A DNA stretch of 64,000 nucleotides, taken from positions 243,251-307,250 of the forward strand of contig VBWC01000003.1 in assembly GCA_006218035.1 (NCBI GenBank), given 5' to 3'. A model generated the notes under the pieces. It did no database searches. It was given only the letters and a program-made list of their open reading frames with translations, and had not been told where the DNA came from. Below are positions 8,896-17,238 of the stretch, one piece after another. Source of the stretch: Gammaproteobacteria bacterium. Lineage in GTDB: Bacteria; Pseudomonadota; Gammaproteobacteria; VBWC01. Positions within the stretch are counted from its first letter, which is position 1, and every line of letters begins with the position of its first letter. Position numbers and translations under genes: made by a program.

Positions 8896-10092
8896 ATGCT
8901 GATTGACGTCAAGATTCCGGTTCTCGCCGAGTCGGTGGTGGAGGCCACGTTACTTGAGTGGCACAAGAAGGCCGGTGATGTCGTCAAGCGGGATGACAAA
9001 CTGGTGGAGCTGGAAACGGACAAGGTCGTTCTGGAAATCACGGCGCCACAGGACGGCGTGCTGAAGCAGATCAGAAAGGGTAACGGCAGCACCGTCGTCA
9101 GCGGCGAGACAATCGCCATGATCGACAGCGACGCTGGGTCAGTAGCGGCATCGCCCGTGGTAGCGGCGCCAGCGCCTGAAAAAAGCAACGCACCGGGCGT
9201 GAAGACCGCTGCCGCTGCGGGGGCCACCAAACTCAGTCCGGCGGTCCGCAAGATTGTCGAGGAGAAAAAGCTGGACCCGGGCGTTATTGCCGGCAGTGGC
9301 AAGGACGGGCGTATTCTCAAGGAGGACATCCAGCGGCACCTCGATATTCCGGCGGCGACCGCTGACCTCGCTAAAGCCATCGCAACCGATGAACGTACGG
9401 AAAAGCGTGTGCCGATGACGCGCTTGCGGTCGCGCATCGCGGAACGCCTGCTGGAATCACAGCGGACGACGGCGACGCTGACCACATTCAACGAAGTGAA
9501 TATGCAGCCGGTCATGGATATTCGCCAGCGTTATCAGGAGAAATTCCAGCGGGAATACGAAATCAAGCTGGGGTTCATGTCGTTCTTCATCAAGGCCGCC
9601 GTGGAAGCACTCAAGAAATATCCGATCATCAACGCATCGGTCGATGGCAATGACATCATTTATCATGGATTTTTTGACATCGGTGTGGCGGTGAGCACCG
9701 ACCGCGGTCTGGTGGTGCCGATTCTGCGGGATGTCGACCAGATGTCGTTTGCGCAAATTGAAACCGGTGTTGCCGGGTACGTCGAGAAGGCACGCAGCGG
9801 CAAGCTGGCAATCGAGGAACTCACCGGCGGCACGTTCACGATTACCAACGGCGGTATCTTCGGCTCGTTACTGTCCACGCCGATTCTGAATCCGCCGCAG
9901 AGCGCGATCCTTGGCATGCACAAGATCCAGGAACGGGCTGTGGTGGAAAACGGCGCGATCGTCGCCCGACCGATTATGTATCTCGCGCTCTCCTACGATC
10001 ACCGCATTATCGATGGGCGTGACGCCGTCCTGTTTCTGGTGGCGATCAAGGATGAACTGGAAGACCCAGCCCGCATGTTGCTGGGGATTTAG
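8896..10092 (+). CDS. sucB: Dihydrolipoyl succinyltransferase (E2)
   Basis: Core E2 subunit of 2-oxoglutarate dehydrogenase, which transfers succinyl from lipoyl-lysine to CoA. The 398 residues show a lipoyl domain (residues 1-77, lipoylated Lys in [10 protein letters not shown]), an Ala/Pro linker, a peripheral-subunit-binding domain (about 108-145, [16 protein letters not shown]) and a catalytic domain with the active-site [13 protein letters not shown] near the C-terminus. A GGAG ribosome-binding site precedes the ATG. The gap to sucA is 62 bases and the gap to lpd is 9. Confidence 0.97.
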   Translation: MLIDVKIPVLAESVVEATLLEWHKKAGDVVKRDDKLVELETDKVVLEITAPQDGVLKQIRKGNGSTVVSGETIAMIDSDAGSVAASPVVAAPAPEKSNAPGVKTAAAAGATKLSPAVRKIVEEKKLDPGVIAGSGKDGRILKEDIQRHLDIPAATADLAKAIATDERTEKRVPMTRLRSRIAERLLESQRTTATLTTFNEVNMQPVMDIRQRYQEKFQREYEIKLGFMSFFIKAAVEALKKYPIINASVDGNDIIYHGFFDIGVAVSTDRGLVVPILRDVDQMSFAQIETGVAGYVEKARSGKLAIEELTGGTFTITNGGIFGSLLSTPILNPPQSAILGMHKIQERAVVENGAIVARPIMYLALSYDHRIIDGRDAVLFLVAIKDELEDPARMLLGI

Positions 10093-10101
10093 GACCGCGA
10101 A

Positions 10102-11520
10102 ATGAAGAATTATGATGTGGCGGTAATCGGTGGGGGACCCGGCGGATATGTGGCGGCGATACGTTGTGCGCAGCTCGGACTCAGCACGGTGTGCATCGAT
10201 GATACCCGCAACGCGAGCGGCCAGCCGTCACCGGGCGGGACCTGCCTGAATATCGGCTGCATTCCGTCGAAGGCGCTGCTGGACTCATCCCATCACTATT
10301 ACCGGTTGTGTCATGAGCTGGGTGAGCACGGTATACACGCCGGCGATGTCAGTATCGATATCGCCACGATGATGCGTCGCAAGGACAAGGTCGTGGCGAC
10401 CCTGACCAAGGGTGTGGCCGGTTTGCTGCGCAAGAACAAGGTCACCAGCATCACCGGCCGTGCGCGGCTCAGCGGGAATCAGCAGATCGAGATCACCGCC
10501 GCCGGCGATGACACCAAACAACTGATAAGCGCCGGCAGCATCATCATCGCGACCGGTTCGGTGCCAGCGAAGCCCGGTTCGATACCGCTCGACGGCGATC
10601 GCGTCGTGGATTCCACCGGCGCGCTGATGTTTACCGAGGTTCCGCAACGACTCGGTGTCATCGGCGCCGGCGTGATCGGACTTGAACTGGGCAGCGTGTG
10701 GAGCCGCCTCGGGTCGGAGGTAACGATTCTGGAGGCTATCGACAGCTTTCTGCCGGCCGCCGAGCCTGACATTGCCGCGGAAACGCGCAAGCAGCTCGAA
10801 GCGCAGGGATTGACCATCCGGCTGGGTGCAAAAGTCACGGGAACCCGGGTCAGTAATGCACAGGTCACCGTCGTTTTTCAGGACAGTGACGGTAACCACC
10901 AGCTGACCGTGGACCGGCTGCTGGTCGCCGTGGGGCGCAAACCGAATACCGAAGGACTTGGAATTGCTGAAGCCGGGCTCGCGCTGGACGAGCGCGGCTT
11001 TATCCCGGTGGATGAACACTGCGCGACCAACGTTCCCGGTATCTTTGCCGTGGGCGATGTTGTGCGCGGGCCGATGCTGGCGCACAAGGCGTCGGAAGAA
11101 GGTGTGATGGTGGCGGAACGCATTGCGGGTCAGGCGGGACACGTCAATTACAACACGGTGCCGTGGGTGATTTACACCCATCCTGAGGTCGCCTGGGTAG
11201 GTGCAACCAGTCAGTCTTTGACGGAACAAGGTGTGGCGTTTCGCGCGGGGCAGTTTCCGCTGCTGGCCAGCGGCCGCGCCCGGGCGATGGGGGAGACCGC
11301 CGGTCTCGTGAAGATTCTCAGCGATAGCCGTACCGACCGGATTCTGGGTGTGCATATCGTCGCACCGAACGCATCGGAACTGATCGCCGAAGCGGTGCTC
11401 GCGATGGAATTCGGCGCGAGCGCCGAGGATATTGCGCGCACCGTGCATGCCCATCCTACGCTGGCCGAAGCGGTGCACGAGGCCGCGCTCGCTGTCGACA
11501 AACGGGCGATTCATTTCTAG
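10102..11520 (+). CDS. lpd: Dihydrolipoyl dehydrogenase (E3)
   Basis: FAD-dependent E3 subunit that reoxidises dihydrolipoamide with NAD+. At 472 residues it has the usual length. It has an N-terminal FAD motif GGGPGGY, the redox disulfide GGTCLNIGCIPSKALL, an NAD-binding GAGVIGLELGSVW, the second FAD motif GIFAVGDVV and a C-terminal dimer interface with HAHPTLAEAVHEA carrying the catalytic His-Glu pair. It directly follows sucB and almost touches the ChaN-like gene downstream. A dedicated lpd in the suc operon suggests it serves this complex first. Confidence 0.97.
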   Translation: MKNYDVAVIGGGPGGYVAAIRCAQLGLSTVCIDDTRNASGQPSPGGTCLNIGCIPSKALLDSSHHYYRLCHELGEHGIHAGDVSIDIATMMRRKDKVVATLTKGVAGLLRKNKVTSITGRARLSGNQQIEITAAGDDTKQLISAGSIIIATGSVPAKPGSIPLDGDRVVDSTGALMFTEVPQRLGVIGAGVIGLELGSVWSRLGSEVTILEAIDSFLPAAEPDIAAETRKQLEAQGLTIRLGAKVTGTRVSNAQVTVVFQDSDGNHQLTVDRLLVAVGRKPNTEGLGIAEAGLALDERGFIPVDEHCATNVPGIFAVGDVVRGPMLAHKASEEGVMVAERIAGQAGHVNYNTVPWVIYTHPEVAWVGATSQSLTEQGVAFRAGQFPLLASGRARAMGETAGLVKILSDSRTDRILGVHIVAPNASELIAEAVLAMEFGASAEDIARTVHAHPTLAEAVHEAALAVDKRAIHF

Positions 11521-11521
11521 G

Positions 11522-12739
11522 ATGCGATCCGCCGTCCTCAACGTAGTATTGTGCATCGCGGTAATCGTCGGCGCTGCCGGGTGGCCGGTGGTCGGCAGCG
11601 CGGCTGCCCAGCCGGAGGCGCAGGTATGCGTCCCGTTGGCGACCTGGGTCGATCCCACGACCCGGAAAGTTGTGCCGGTCGACAAGTTGCTGCATATGGT
11701 CACAAAAAAAGACGTGGTGTTGCTGGGCGAACATCATGATCTTGCCGAACACCATCGCTGGCAGTTACAGACGGTCGCGGCGCTTTACGCGTTGAATCCC
11801 GACATCGCGCTGGGGTTTGAGATGTTTCCACGACGGGTGCAGCCGGTGCTTGACCGCTGGGTGAATGGCGAACTTACCGTGGAGCAATTTCTCGAACAGT
11901 CCGAGTGGCTGGCGAACTGGCACTACGACCCCGATCTTTATCTGGCGCTGTTCCATTTTGCGCGGATGAACCGCATTCCGATGTACGCGCTCAATATCGA
12001 CAAGCAGCTGATGGCCAAGGTGCGCGACAACGGCTGGGTGAACATACCGGAAAACGAACGGCAAGGCGTGACCGATCCGGTGCCGGCGAGCAAGCCGTAT
12101 CTGAATTTACTGGCGGAAAGCTTCCGGCATCACGGCAGCGGCGCCCATGCCGGTGGCGACGATGGTGAGATCAGTGATATCGACAAGCAGGCGTTCACGC
12201 GTTTTGTCGAAACCCAGCAACTATGGGACCGGGCGATGGCCGGGATCATCTCCGCCCAGGTCAAGCAACATCCGCGGACGCAATTCATCGGCGTCATGGG
12301 TACCGGTCATATTGTCAGCGGTTTCGGTGTGCCGCAGCAGCTCAAGGGCTTGCACGTGGATAATATTGCCACGCTGATACCCTGGTCACACCGGCTCGAT
12401 TGCACTGACCTTGAGGCCGGGATCGCCGATGCGGTATTCGGCCTGGCCACCGATGAACAGCCGGAAAAGCCTAAACCGCGGCTCGGCGTGCTGCTGGATC
12501 AGCGCGAGCAGGGCGTGGTTATCATGGAAGTTATCAAGGACAGCGTCGCTGAAAGCGCTGGCTTACAGAACGAGGATGTTATCGTCGAAATGGCCGGGGT
12601 ACCGGCACGGCGCATGCAGGACGTGATGGAAACCGTCACGCAGATCCTGCCTGGAACCTGGCTGCCGATCAAGATCAGGCGCGGTACGGAAGCGCTGGAA
12701 ATCGTTGCCAGATTTCCACCGTCAACGGGTGCGGAGTAA
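11522..12739 (+). CDS. ChaN-like (DUF399) exported protein with C-terminal PDZ domain
   Basis: Exported protein of the haem-binding-uptake/ChaN (DUF399, Tiki-like) superfamily fused to a PDZ domain. The ATG lies one base after the lpd stop; an upstream in-frame start would run inside lpd. The 405 residues have a signal peptide (cleavage probably near GSAAA, residue 30), the fold markers VVLLGEHHDLAEHHRWQL (about 63-80), GFEMFPRRVQPVLD, a C-terminal IGVMGTGHIVSGFGVP, and a PDZ domain (about 320-400, RLGVLLDQREQGVVIMEV then SAGLQNEDVIVEMAG). No lipobox Cys follows the signal, unlike ChaN itself. The biochemical role is not established; haem/iron handling or a protease-like activity are both possible. 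Confidence 0.75.
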   Translation: MRSAVLNVVLCIAVIVGAAGWPVVGSAAAQPEAQVCVPLATWVDPTTRKVVPVDKLLHMVTKKDVVLLGEHHDLAEHHRWQLQTVAALYALNPDIALGFEMFPRRVQPVLDRWVNGELTVEQFLEQSEWLANWHYDPDLYLALFHFARMNRIPMYALNIDKQLMAKVRDNGWVNIPENERQGVTDPVPASKPYLNLLAESFRHHGSGAHAGGDDGEISDIDKQAFTRFVETQQLWDRAMAGIISAQVKQHPRTQFIGVMGTGHIVSGFGVPQQLKGLHVDNIATLIPWSHRLDCTDLEAGIADAVFGLATDEQPEKPKPRLGVLLDQREQGVVIMEVIKDSVAESAGLQNEDVIVEMAGVPARRMQDVMETVTQILPGTWLPIKIRRGTEALEIVARFPPSTGAE

Positions 12740-12747
12740 TTTCAGCG

Positions 12748-12766
12748 GCCGACCGTGAAGGTCGGC
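12748..12766. terminator. Perfect 7-bp hairpin between convergent genes
   Basis: GCCGACC and GGTCGGC pair perfectly around a GTGAA loop, a few bases after the ChaN-like stop and before the convergent small gene's stop. There is no U-run on either side, so intrinsic termination is uncertain. It may instead stabilise a 3' end. Confidence 0.35.
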
Positions 12767-12772
12767 AGGCGC

Positions 12773-12904
12773 TCAATGACTGCCGTTGTGGTGGCTGTTG
12801 TCCTTATTCCCCCGGTAAATCTGCACCACCAGCAGTGCCATCAGGAACGCGACGATGGTGCCTACGACTATGACCATTCCGGTAATTAAGTCTACGGTAA
12901 TCAT
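12773..12904 (-). CDS. 43-residue single-pass membrane peptide with His-rich tail
   Basis: A short reading frame found by translating the gap between two larger genes. It begins MITVDLITGMVIVVG, has one strongly hydrophobic segment (about residues 6-28) ending before QIYRGN, and a polar tail DNSHHNGSH. An AGAGG ribosome-binding site lies about 9 bases before the ATG, and the coding frame uses the whole gap up to the hairpin. It lies 91 bases downstream of the AEC permease gene on the same strand and may be cotranscribed. I do not recognise a family. Its function is unknown; a small accessory subunit of a membrane protein is one possibility. Confidence 0.6.
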   Translation of the reverse strand: MITVDLITGMVIVVGTIVAFLMALLVVQIYRGNKDNSHHNGSH

Positions 12905-12995
12905 TTGTTATGCCTCTGGGAAAACAAGTCGATCTATTGAGTGACGGTTATTCTACCGCAAGCTTTCAACGTTGAAAATGCCATGTGTCTCGAGT

Positions 12996-13910
12996 TCAGG
13001 CCAATAGACCGAACCATAGCGGCAGCGAGATGAAACTAAGCAGCGTAGATATCGTAACGGCCATGGCGTACGCTCCGGTATCCAGTTGATAGCGGTCACA
13101 AAACACTACACCGAGTACCATGCTGGGCATCGCCGCCTCCAGCACGACCGCGACGAGCCAGGCCCGGTCCAGGCCGACGCCAGTGCCCAGCCACCACACG
13201 AGCGCCGGCATGATCGCGAGTTGTATCACGATCACCGGAACCAGCAGTATCAACGTTGACCGCTGCATCGCTGACCAGTGCAGGCCCATACCGAGCGCCA
13301 GCAACATCAGTGGCACGACGGCGCCGCCGAGCATTCCCAGCCAGCGATGCAAGCCGTCGGGGAGCGGAACATCGAATATATTCAGCACCACGCCCAGCGA
13401 CGCGGCCCACAGCGGCGGTACAGCGAGTAGTGTTTTAAGCGGATTTACTGCGGCCGGCGCCGTGCCATACCGGCTCGCGACAAGTACGCCCACGGTGAGC
13501 AACAGGGGGGTACAGGCAAACAGGTCATACTGGATGGCGACACTGCGCGCCCACGTGCCCAGCGTCGCCTCGAGCACCGGTAGCCCGAGGTAGGTCGCGT
13601 TGGGAAACGCCGCGGCGAGGATCAGCGCTCCGGCAAGCGCCGGCGGCGTGCGCAACAGCCGATAGACCATCCCGCTCAGTAGCAGGCCCGCGGCGACACC
13701 CGCGCCGGCGAGCAACGCTATCCGTGCGGAATCCACGCCGAGTGGCGCCTGCCATAGCACGTCCAGCACCAGCGCCGGCAGGAACAGTACGTATACCAGG
13801 CTGGTAATCACCTGTCGGCCGGTCGCGGGAGCGACCACCAACGGCGTCAGGAAGCGCCATAGAACGCCACAGCCGATCAGCGCCGCCATTTGAATTAACG
13901 CATCGATCAT
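12996..13910 (-). CDS. AEC-family (auxin efflux carrier-like) permease
   Basis: Inner-membrane secondary transporter of the AEC family, whose bacterial members export malate, malonate or other small molecules. The 304-residue protein has about ten hydrophobic segments in two five-helix halves, with AFPNATYLGLPVLEATLG in the first half (the conserved Asn-rich crossover) and VVLEAAMPSMVLGVVFCDRYQLD in the second. The substrate cannot be inferred from the neighbours: ChaN-like and a small peptide on one side, yciI/yciB on the other. Confidence 0.85.
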   Translation of the reverse strand: MIDALIQMAALIGCGVLWRFLTPLVVAPATGRQVITSLVYVLFLPALVLDVLWQAPLGVDSARIALLAGAGVAAGLLLSGMVYRLLRTPPALAGALILAAAFPNATYLGLPVLEATLGTWARSVAIQYDLFACTPLLLTVGVLVASRYGTAPAAVNPLKTLLAVPPLWAASLGVVLNIFDVPLPDGLHRWLGMLGGAVVPLMLLALGMGLHWSAMQRSTLILLVPVIVIQLAIMPALVWWLGTGVGLDRAWLVAVVLEAAMPSMVLGVVFCDRYQLDTGAYAMAVTISTLLSFISLPLWFGLLA

Positions 13911-14030
13911 GTGATAGCGCGGGTCAACGCGTCGTCGTGAACGTAATGAAAACCAACTTCGTGATGATGGTCAGACGCGCGGAGGCGCAAATGCGGGATG
14001 TCGACCACGAAGGGTAGCCTGACCGATGTT

Positions 14031-14330
14031 TCAGGGAAACACCTGTTTGAATGGCCTGACGGACACCGTGCGGTAAACACCGCCCGCGATGTACGGATCG
14101 TCGTTTGCCCAGCGCTGCGCGTCGTCGAGTGACGGGAACTCGGCGACGATCACGCTGCCGGTGAATCCGGCGGTACCGGGTTCCGGATTGTCGATAGCGG
14201 GACAGGGCCCGGCGAGCACGAGACGGCCGTTCCGTTGCAGTTCCTGCAAGCGTGCCACGTGCGACGCACGCACCGCCTGACGTGCTGCGAGGCTATGTTC
14301 AACGTCGTCGCCAAGAATCACGTACAGCAC
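14031..14330 (-). CDS. YciI-family protein
   Basis: Small dimeric ferredoxin-like-fold protein of the YciI family, with no firmly assigned activity. The frame is open much further upstream, but the family start aligns with the GTG at 14330 (VLYVILGDDVEHSL), giving 99 residues, the usual length. The conserved AARQAVRASHVARL with its His, and the C-terminal GGVYRTVSVRPFKQV, are present. Its start overlaps the last base of the yciB stop, so it is coupled to yciB as in many proteobacteria. Confidence 0.88.
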   Translation of the reverse strand: MLYVILGDDVEHSLAARQAVRASHVARLQELQRNGRLVLAGPCPAIDNPEPGTAGFTGSVIVAEFPSLDDAQRWANDDPYIAGGVYRTVSVRPFKQVFP

Positions 14331-14875
14331 TAGCGGCCTTCCTCGCTGTTGACCTTGACGTGCGGCGCCAGGTAAAGCCCTTGGGCGACAATGAACGCCA
14401 GCGTTAGACCCATCAGGCCGAACAACTTGAAGTTGACCCACGTGTCGGTATCGAAGTTGTAGGCCACGTAAAGATTCGCAACACCCATGGCGACAAAGAA
14501 AACCACCCAGCCGATATTGAGGCGCGACCAGATCGCATCGGGCAGGGCCAGGTTCTTCCCTGCCATGCGTGCGATCAGCGGTTTCCGGCCGATGAACTGG
14601 CTGCCGAGAAAAATCGTGGCAAAAAGCCAGTTAACGACGGTCGGTTTCCATTTGATAAACATTTCGTCCTGCAGCACCAGCGTCGCCCCGCCCAGCAGGA
14701 TAACCAGCCCAAACGTGGTAAGATGCAGGCTTTCCAGGCGGCGGTGTTTAAGCCAGTACGCGCCCAGCTGGAGCACCGTTGCGGCGATGATCACCATGGT
14801 CGCCACATAGATGCCGTAGAGCTTGTAGGCGACAAAAAATACGATGATCGGGAAAAAATCAAACAGCAGTTTCAT
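14330..14875 (-). CDS. yciB: YciB inner-membrane septation protein
   Basis: Polytopic inner-membrane protein of the YciB/IspZ family, linked to septation and envelope integrity. The 181 residues begin MKLLFDFFPIIVFFVAYKL, the typical family N-terminus, and show five hydrophobic segments with the conserved GRKPLIARMAGKNL and NLYVAYNF. It is the first gene of a minus-strand yciB-yciI pair and diverges from the PHP phosphoesterase gene across 126 bases. Confidence 0.93.
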   Translation of the reverse strand: MKLLFDFFPIIVFFVAYKLYGIYVATMVIIAATVLQLGAYWLKHRRLESLHLTTFGLVILLGGATLVLQDEMFIKWKPTVVNWLFATIFLGSQFIGRKPLIARMAGKNLALPDAIWSRLNIGWVVFFVAMGVANLYVAYNFDTDTWVNFKLFGLMGLTLAFIVAQGLYLAPHVKVNSEEGR

Positions 14876-15001
14876 TTGACGGTTCCTGGGTTGGCTACGG
14901 TCCGTTCCGGATGCCGTTTACGACGTCGGCGAGCAGTATAACGTATTGCCTGTGCCAGTGTCCGAGCCCCGATTTTTCTGAAGACATACGAGTGCCGACT
15001 G

Positions 15002-15883
15002 ATGATTTTTGACTTACATATGCATTCCCGGGCCTCCGACGGCACGCTCGCCCCGGCCGAGGTCGTGAAGCTTGCCGCGGCCTGCGGGGTGGACGTCATG
15101 GCGTTGACCGACCACGACGCGACCGACGGTGTCGCCGAGGCGCGCGCGGAGGCCGGCCAACTCGGGGTTGGCTTCGTCGCTGGCGTCGAGGTCTCGGTGA
15201 CATGGAACGGGCGGCTGCTGCACATCATCGGTCTGGGCATCGACGAGCGTCATCCCGATTTGCAGCAGGGCTTGGCCGGCCTGCGGGAGGCGCGCCGCGC
15301 GCGGGCATTCAAGATGGCGGAAAAGCTTGAGCGCAGCGGTATCCCGGACGCGCTGGCGCGCGTCGGGGAGTACGCGAACGGTCCGGTGATCAGCCGCACC
15401 CATTTCGCAAGATTTCTGGTGGACGCCGGTTACGTTGCTACCCCGGAGCAGGCGTTCCGGCGTTATCTGCGCCGTGGCAAGCGCGCTTATGTGCCGATGC
15501 AATGGGCACCGCTTGAACAGGCGATAGGCTGGATCAATGGTGCGGGCGGCACGGCGGTCATCGCCCATCCGTTGCGTTACGGCCTGGGGCCGCAGCGGCT
15601 GCGCGCGATGGTAGCGGACTTCAAGGCGTGTGGTGGCGAGGCCATCGAAGTGATCGGTAGCGGCCACGACCCGTCCGAGTACCAGCGGCTCGCGAGACTT
15701 GCCAACGAGTTCGGGTTGCTGGCATCGTGCGGATCGGATTTTCATGATCCGGCCGGCCGCGTATTGCCGGGCAGATATCCCGCGTTGCCGGACGATTGCG
15801 TCACTATCCATGAGCGTGTGCACGCAAGTCTTGCCGCCGCTGCGCGCGGTGTCGCTCAACATACGTCTCGGCCTGCGGCGTGA
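15002..15883 (+). CDS. PHP-domain phosphoesterase (YciV/RNase AM family)
   Basis: Metal-dependent phosphoesterase related to E. coli YciV (RNase AM, also 3',5'-nucleotide phosphatase). The 293-residue protein starts with the PHP motif DLHMHSRASDGTLAP and ALTDHDATDG, followed by GVEVSVTWNGRLLHIIGL, AVIAHPLRY and CGSDFHDPAGR, which supply the metal-binding His and Asp residues. It is the first gene of a run with yciO, a site-2 protease, trpS, scpA, scpB and rluB, an order common in gammaproteobacteria. Confidence 0.9.
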   Translation: MIFDLHMHSRASDGTLAPAEVVKLAAACGVDVMALTDHDATDGVAEARAEAGQLGVGFVAGVEVSVTWNGRLLHIIGLGIDERHPDLQQGLAGLREARRARAFKMAEKLERSGIPDALARVGEYANGPVISRTHFARFLVDAGYVATPEQAFRRYLRRGKRAYVPMQWAPLEQAIGWINGAGGTAVIAHPLRYGLGPQRLRAMVADFKACGGEAIEVIGSGHDPSEYQRLARLANEFGLLASCGSDFHDPAGRVLPGRYPALPDDCVTIHERVHASLAAAARGVAQHTSRPAA

Positions 15884-15887
15884 CTGC

Positions 15888-16508
15888 ATGGATTACGTCC
15901 GCATCCATGCGCTGAATCCACAGCCACGGCTGGTAACTCAGGTCGTCGCCAGGGTGCGGGCGGGCGGGTTGATCGTGTACCCGACCGATTCGAGTTACGC
16001 GCTGGGTTGCCATATCGGTAACAAGGCTGCACTGGACCGGATTCAACGGCTGCGCAATATCGATGCCCGTCACAACTACACGCTGATGTGCCGCGACCTG
16101 TCGGAAATCGCGACCTATGCGGTAGTGGATAACGCAGCGTACCGGATGTTGAAGGCGCTGACGCCGGCGGCCTATACCTTTATCCTGCAGGCGTCGCGCG
16201 AGGTGCCGCGACGCCTGCAGAACCCGAAGCGCCGCACCATCGGTATCCGCGTGCCGGATCAACCGATTGCGCAGGCCTTGCTCGACAGCCTCGGCGAACC
16301 GCTGATGACTTCCACGTTGTTGTTGCCCGGTGACGACCTGCCGCTGACCGACCCCGCCGAAATCAGCGACCGCATCGGCAATCAGGTCGATATGATTATC
16401 GACGGTGGCTACTGCGGCTATGAAATGACCACGGTCGTCGACCTGACCGGCGCAGCGCCCGTCGTGGTCCGCGTCGGCAAGGGAGACCCCGCGGTATTTC
16501 ACCAATGA
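15888..16508 (+). CDS. yciO: YciO (Sua5/YciO/YrdC family)
   Basis: Member of the threonylcarbamoyl-AMP synthase fold. The frame is open upstream, but homologues start at this ATG (MDYVRIHALNPQPRLV), giving 206 residues, the size of E. coli YciO. The motifs GGLIVYPTDSSYALGC, HNYTLMCRDLSEIA, KALTPAAYTFIL and TIGIRVPDQP are present. It is the short YciO form, so it may not be the tRNA t6A enzyme TsaC; its true role is unclear. It lies 4 bases after the PHP gene. Confidence 0.9.
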   Translation: MDYVRIHALNPQPRLVTQVVARVRAGGLIVYPTDSSYALGCHIGNKAALDRIQRLRNIDARHNYTLMCRDLSEIATYAVVDNAAYRMLKALTPAAYTFILQASREVPRRLQNPKRRTIGIRVPDQPIAQALLDSLGEPLMTSTLLLPGDDLPLTDPAEISDRIGNQVDMIIDGGYCGYEMTTVVDLTGAAPVVVRVGKGDPAVFHQ

Positions 16509-16541
16509 GCCCGCGCCTCATGGCATTCCGGCCAAACCGGG

Positions 16542-16547
16542 TATAAT
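16542..16547 (+). promoter_or_regulatory. Perfect -10 hexamer abutting the site-2 protease gene
   Basis: TATAAT lies only 6 bases before the ATG at 16554. Transcription would be expected to start at or next to the A of ATG, giving a leaderless message. No good -35 is visible at the usual distance, so the promoter assignment rests on the -10 alone. Confidence 0.4.
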
Positions 16548-16553
16548 CCGCCG

Positions 16554-17207
16554 ATGGATGAACTCACTGCGATACAACGCGTCGCTATCTGGGCGCTGCC
16601 GGTGCTGTTTGCGATTACCGTACACGAGGTCGCGCATGGGCTGGTGGCCAAGTGGCTGGGAGACCCGACGGCGAAGATGCTGGGTCGGTTGACGCTGAAT
16701 CCTGTGAAACATGTCGACCCGGTGGGTACGCTGCTGGTGCCGGGAGTCCTGATGTTGCTGGGCGGGGTCGTTTTCGGCTGGGCCAAGCCGGTACCGGTGA
16801 CGAAGGAGAATCTGCGGAATCCGCGCCGCGATATGGCCCTTGTGGCGGCGGCGGGTCCGGTCGCCAATATTCTGATGGCGATACTTTGGGCGGTGCTGAT
16901 GAAGATCGGGTTCACGATCGACGGCTCCATCAGCTGGCTGGCGCAGCCATTGATTTATATGGGCGGTGCCGGCATCACGATCAACGTGGTGTTGGCGGTG
17001 CTCAATCTGCTGCCGCTGCCGCCACTCGACGGCGGCCGTATCGCATCCGGTCTGTTGCCGGGGCGCCTGTCGATAAAATTCGACCGCCTGGAGCCATACG
17101 GCTTCATGATTATTTTGACACTGCTGCTGACCGGAATACTCGGGCAGATCCTGTTGCCGCCCATCGGTGTGTTACAGAAACTGATTTATATGGCGATGGG
17201 AATTTAG
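16554..17207 (+). CDS. Site-2 protease family membrane metalloprotease (M50)
   Basis: Intramembrane zinc metalloprotease of the compact M50 group. The 217 residues contain the zinc motif ITVHEVAHGLVA (HEXXH, about residues 21-32) in the first hydrophobic segment and the second metal-ligand motif NLLPLPPLDGG (about 150-160). There is no PDZ domain, which distinguishes it from RseP. The substrate is unknown. No ribosome-binding site precedes the ATG, in keeping with the abutting -10 hexamer. It sits between yciO and trpS, its usual place in Pseudomonas-like genomes. Confidence 0.9.
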   Translation: MDELTAIQRVAIWALPVLFAITVHEVAHGLVAKWLGDPTAKMLGRLTLNPVKHVDPVGTLLVPGVLMLLGGVVFGWAKPVPVTKENLRNPRRDMALVAAAGPVANILMAILWAVLMKIGFTIDGSISWLAQPLIYMGGAGITINVVLAVLNLLPLPPLDGGRIASGLLPGRLSIKFDRLEPYGFMIILTLLLTGILGQILLPPIGVLQKLIYMAMGI

Positions 17208-17238
17208 CGTTGTCCGGGTACTTGTGGAGGGGGTTAAG

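Noticed and set aside
10285-11703. A 472-codon open frame on the minus strand opposite lpd
   Set aside because: It is a mirror of the strongly conserved lpd coding frame in G+C-rich sequence, and its translation is His/Arg-rich low-complexity with no family features.
15888-16508. Assignment of the YrdC-fold protein as the t6A enzyme TsaC
   Set aside because: Its length, start and position after the PHP phosphoesterase fit YciO, and the evidence does not support the more specific TsaC call.
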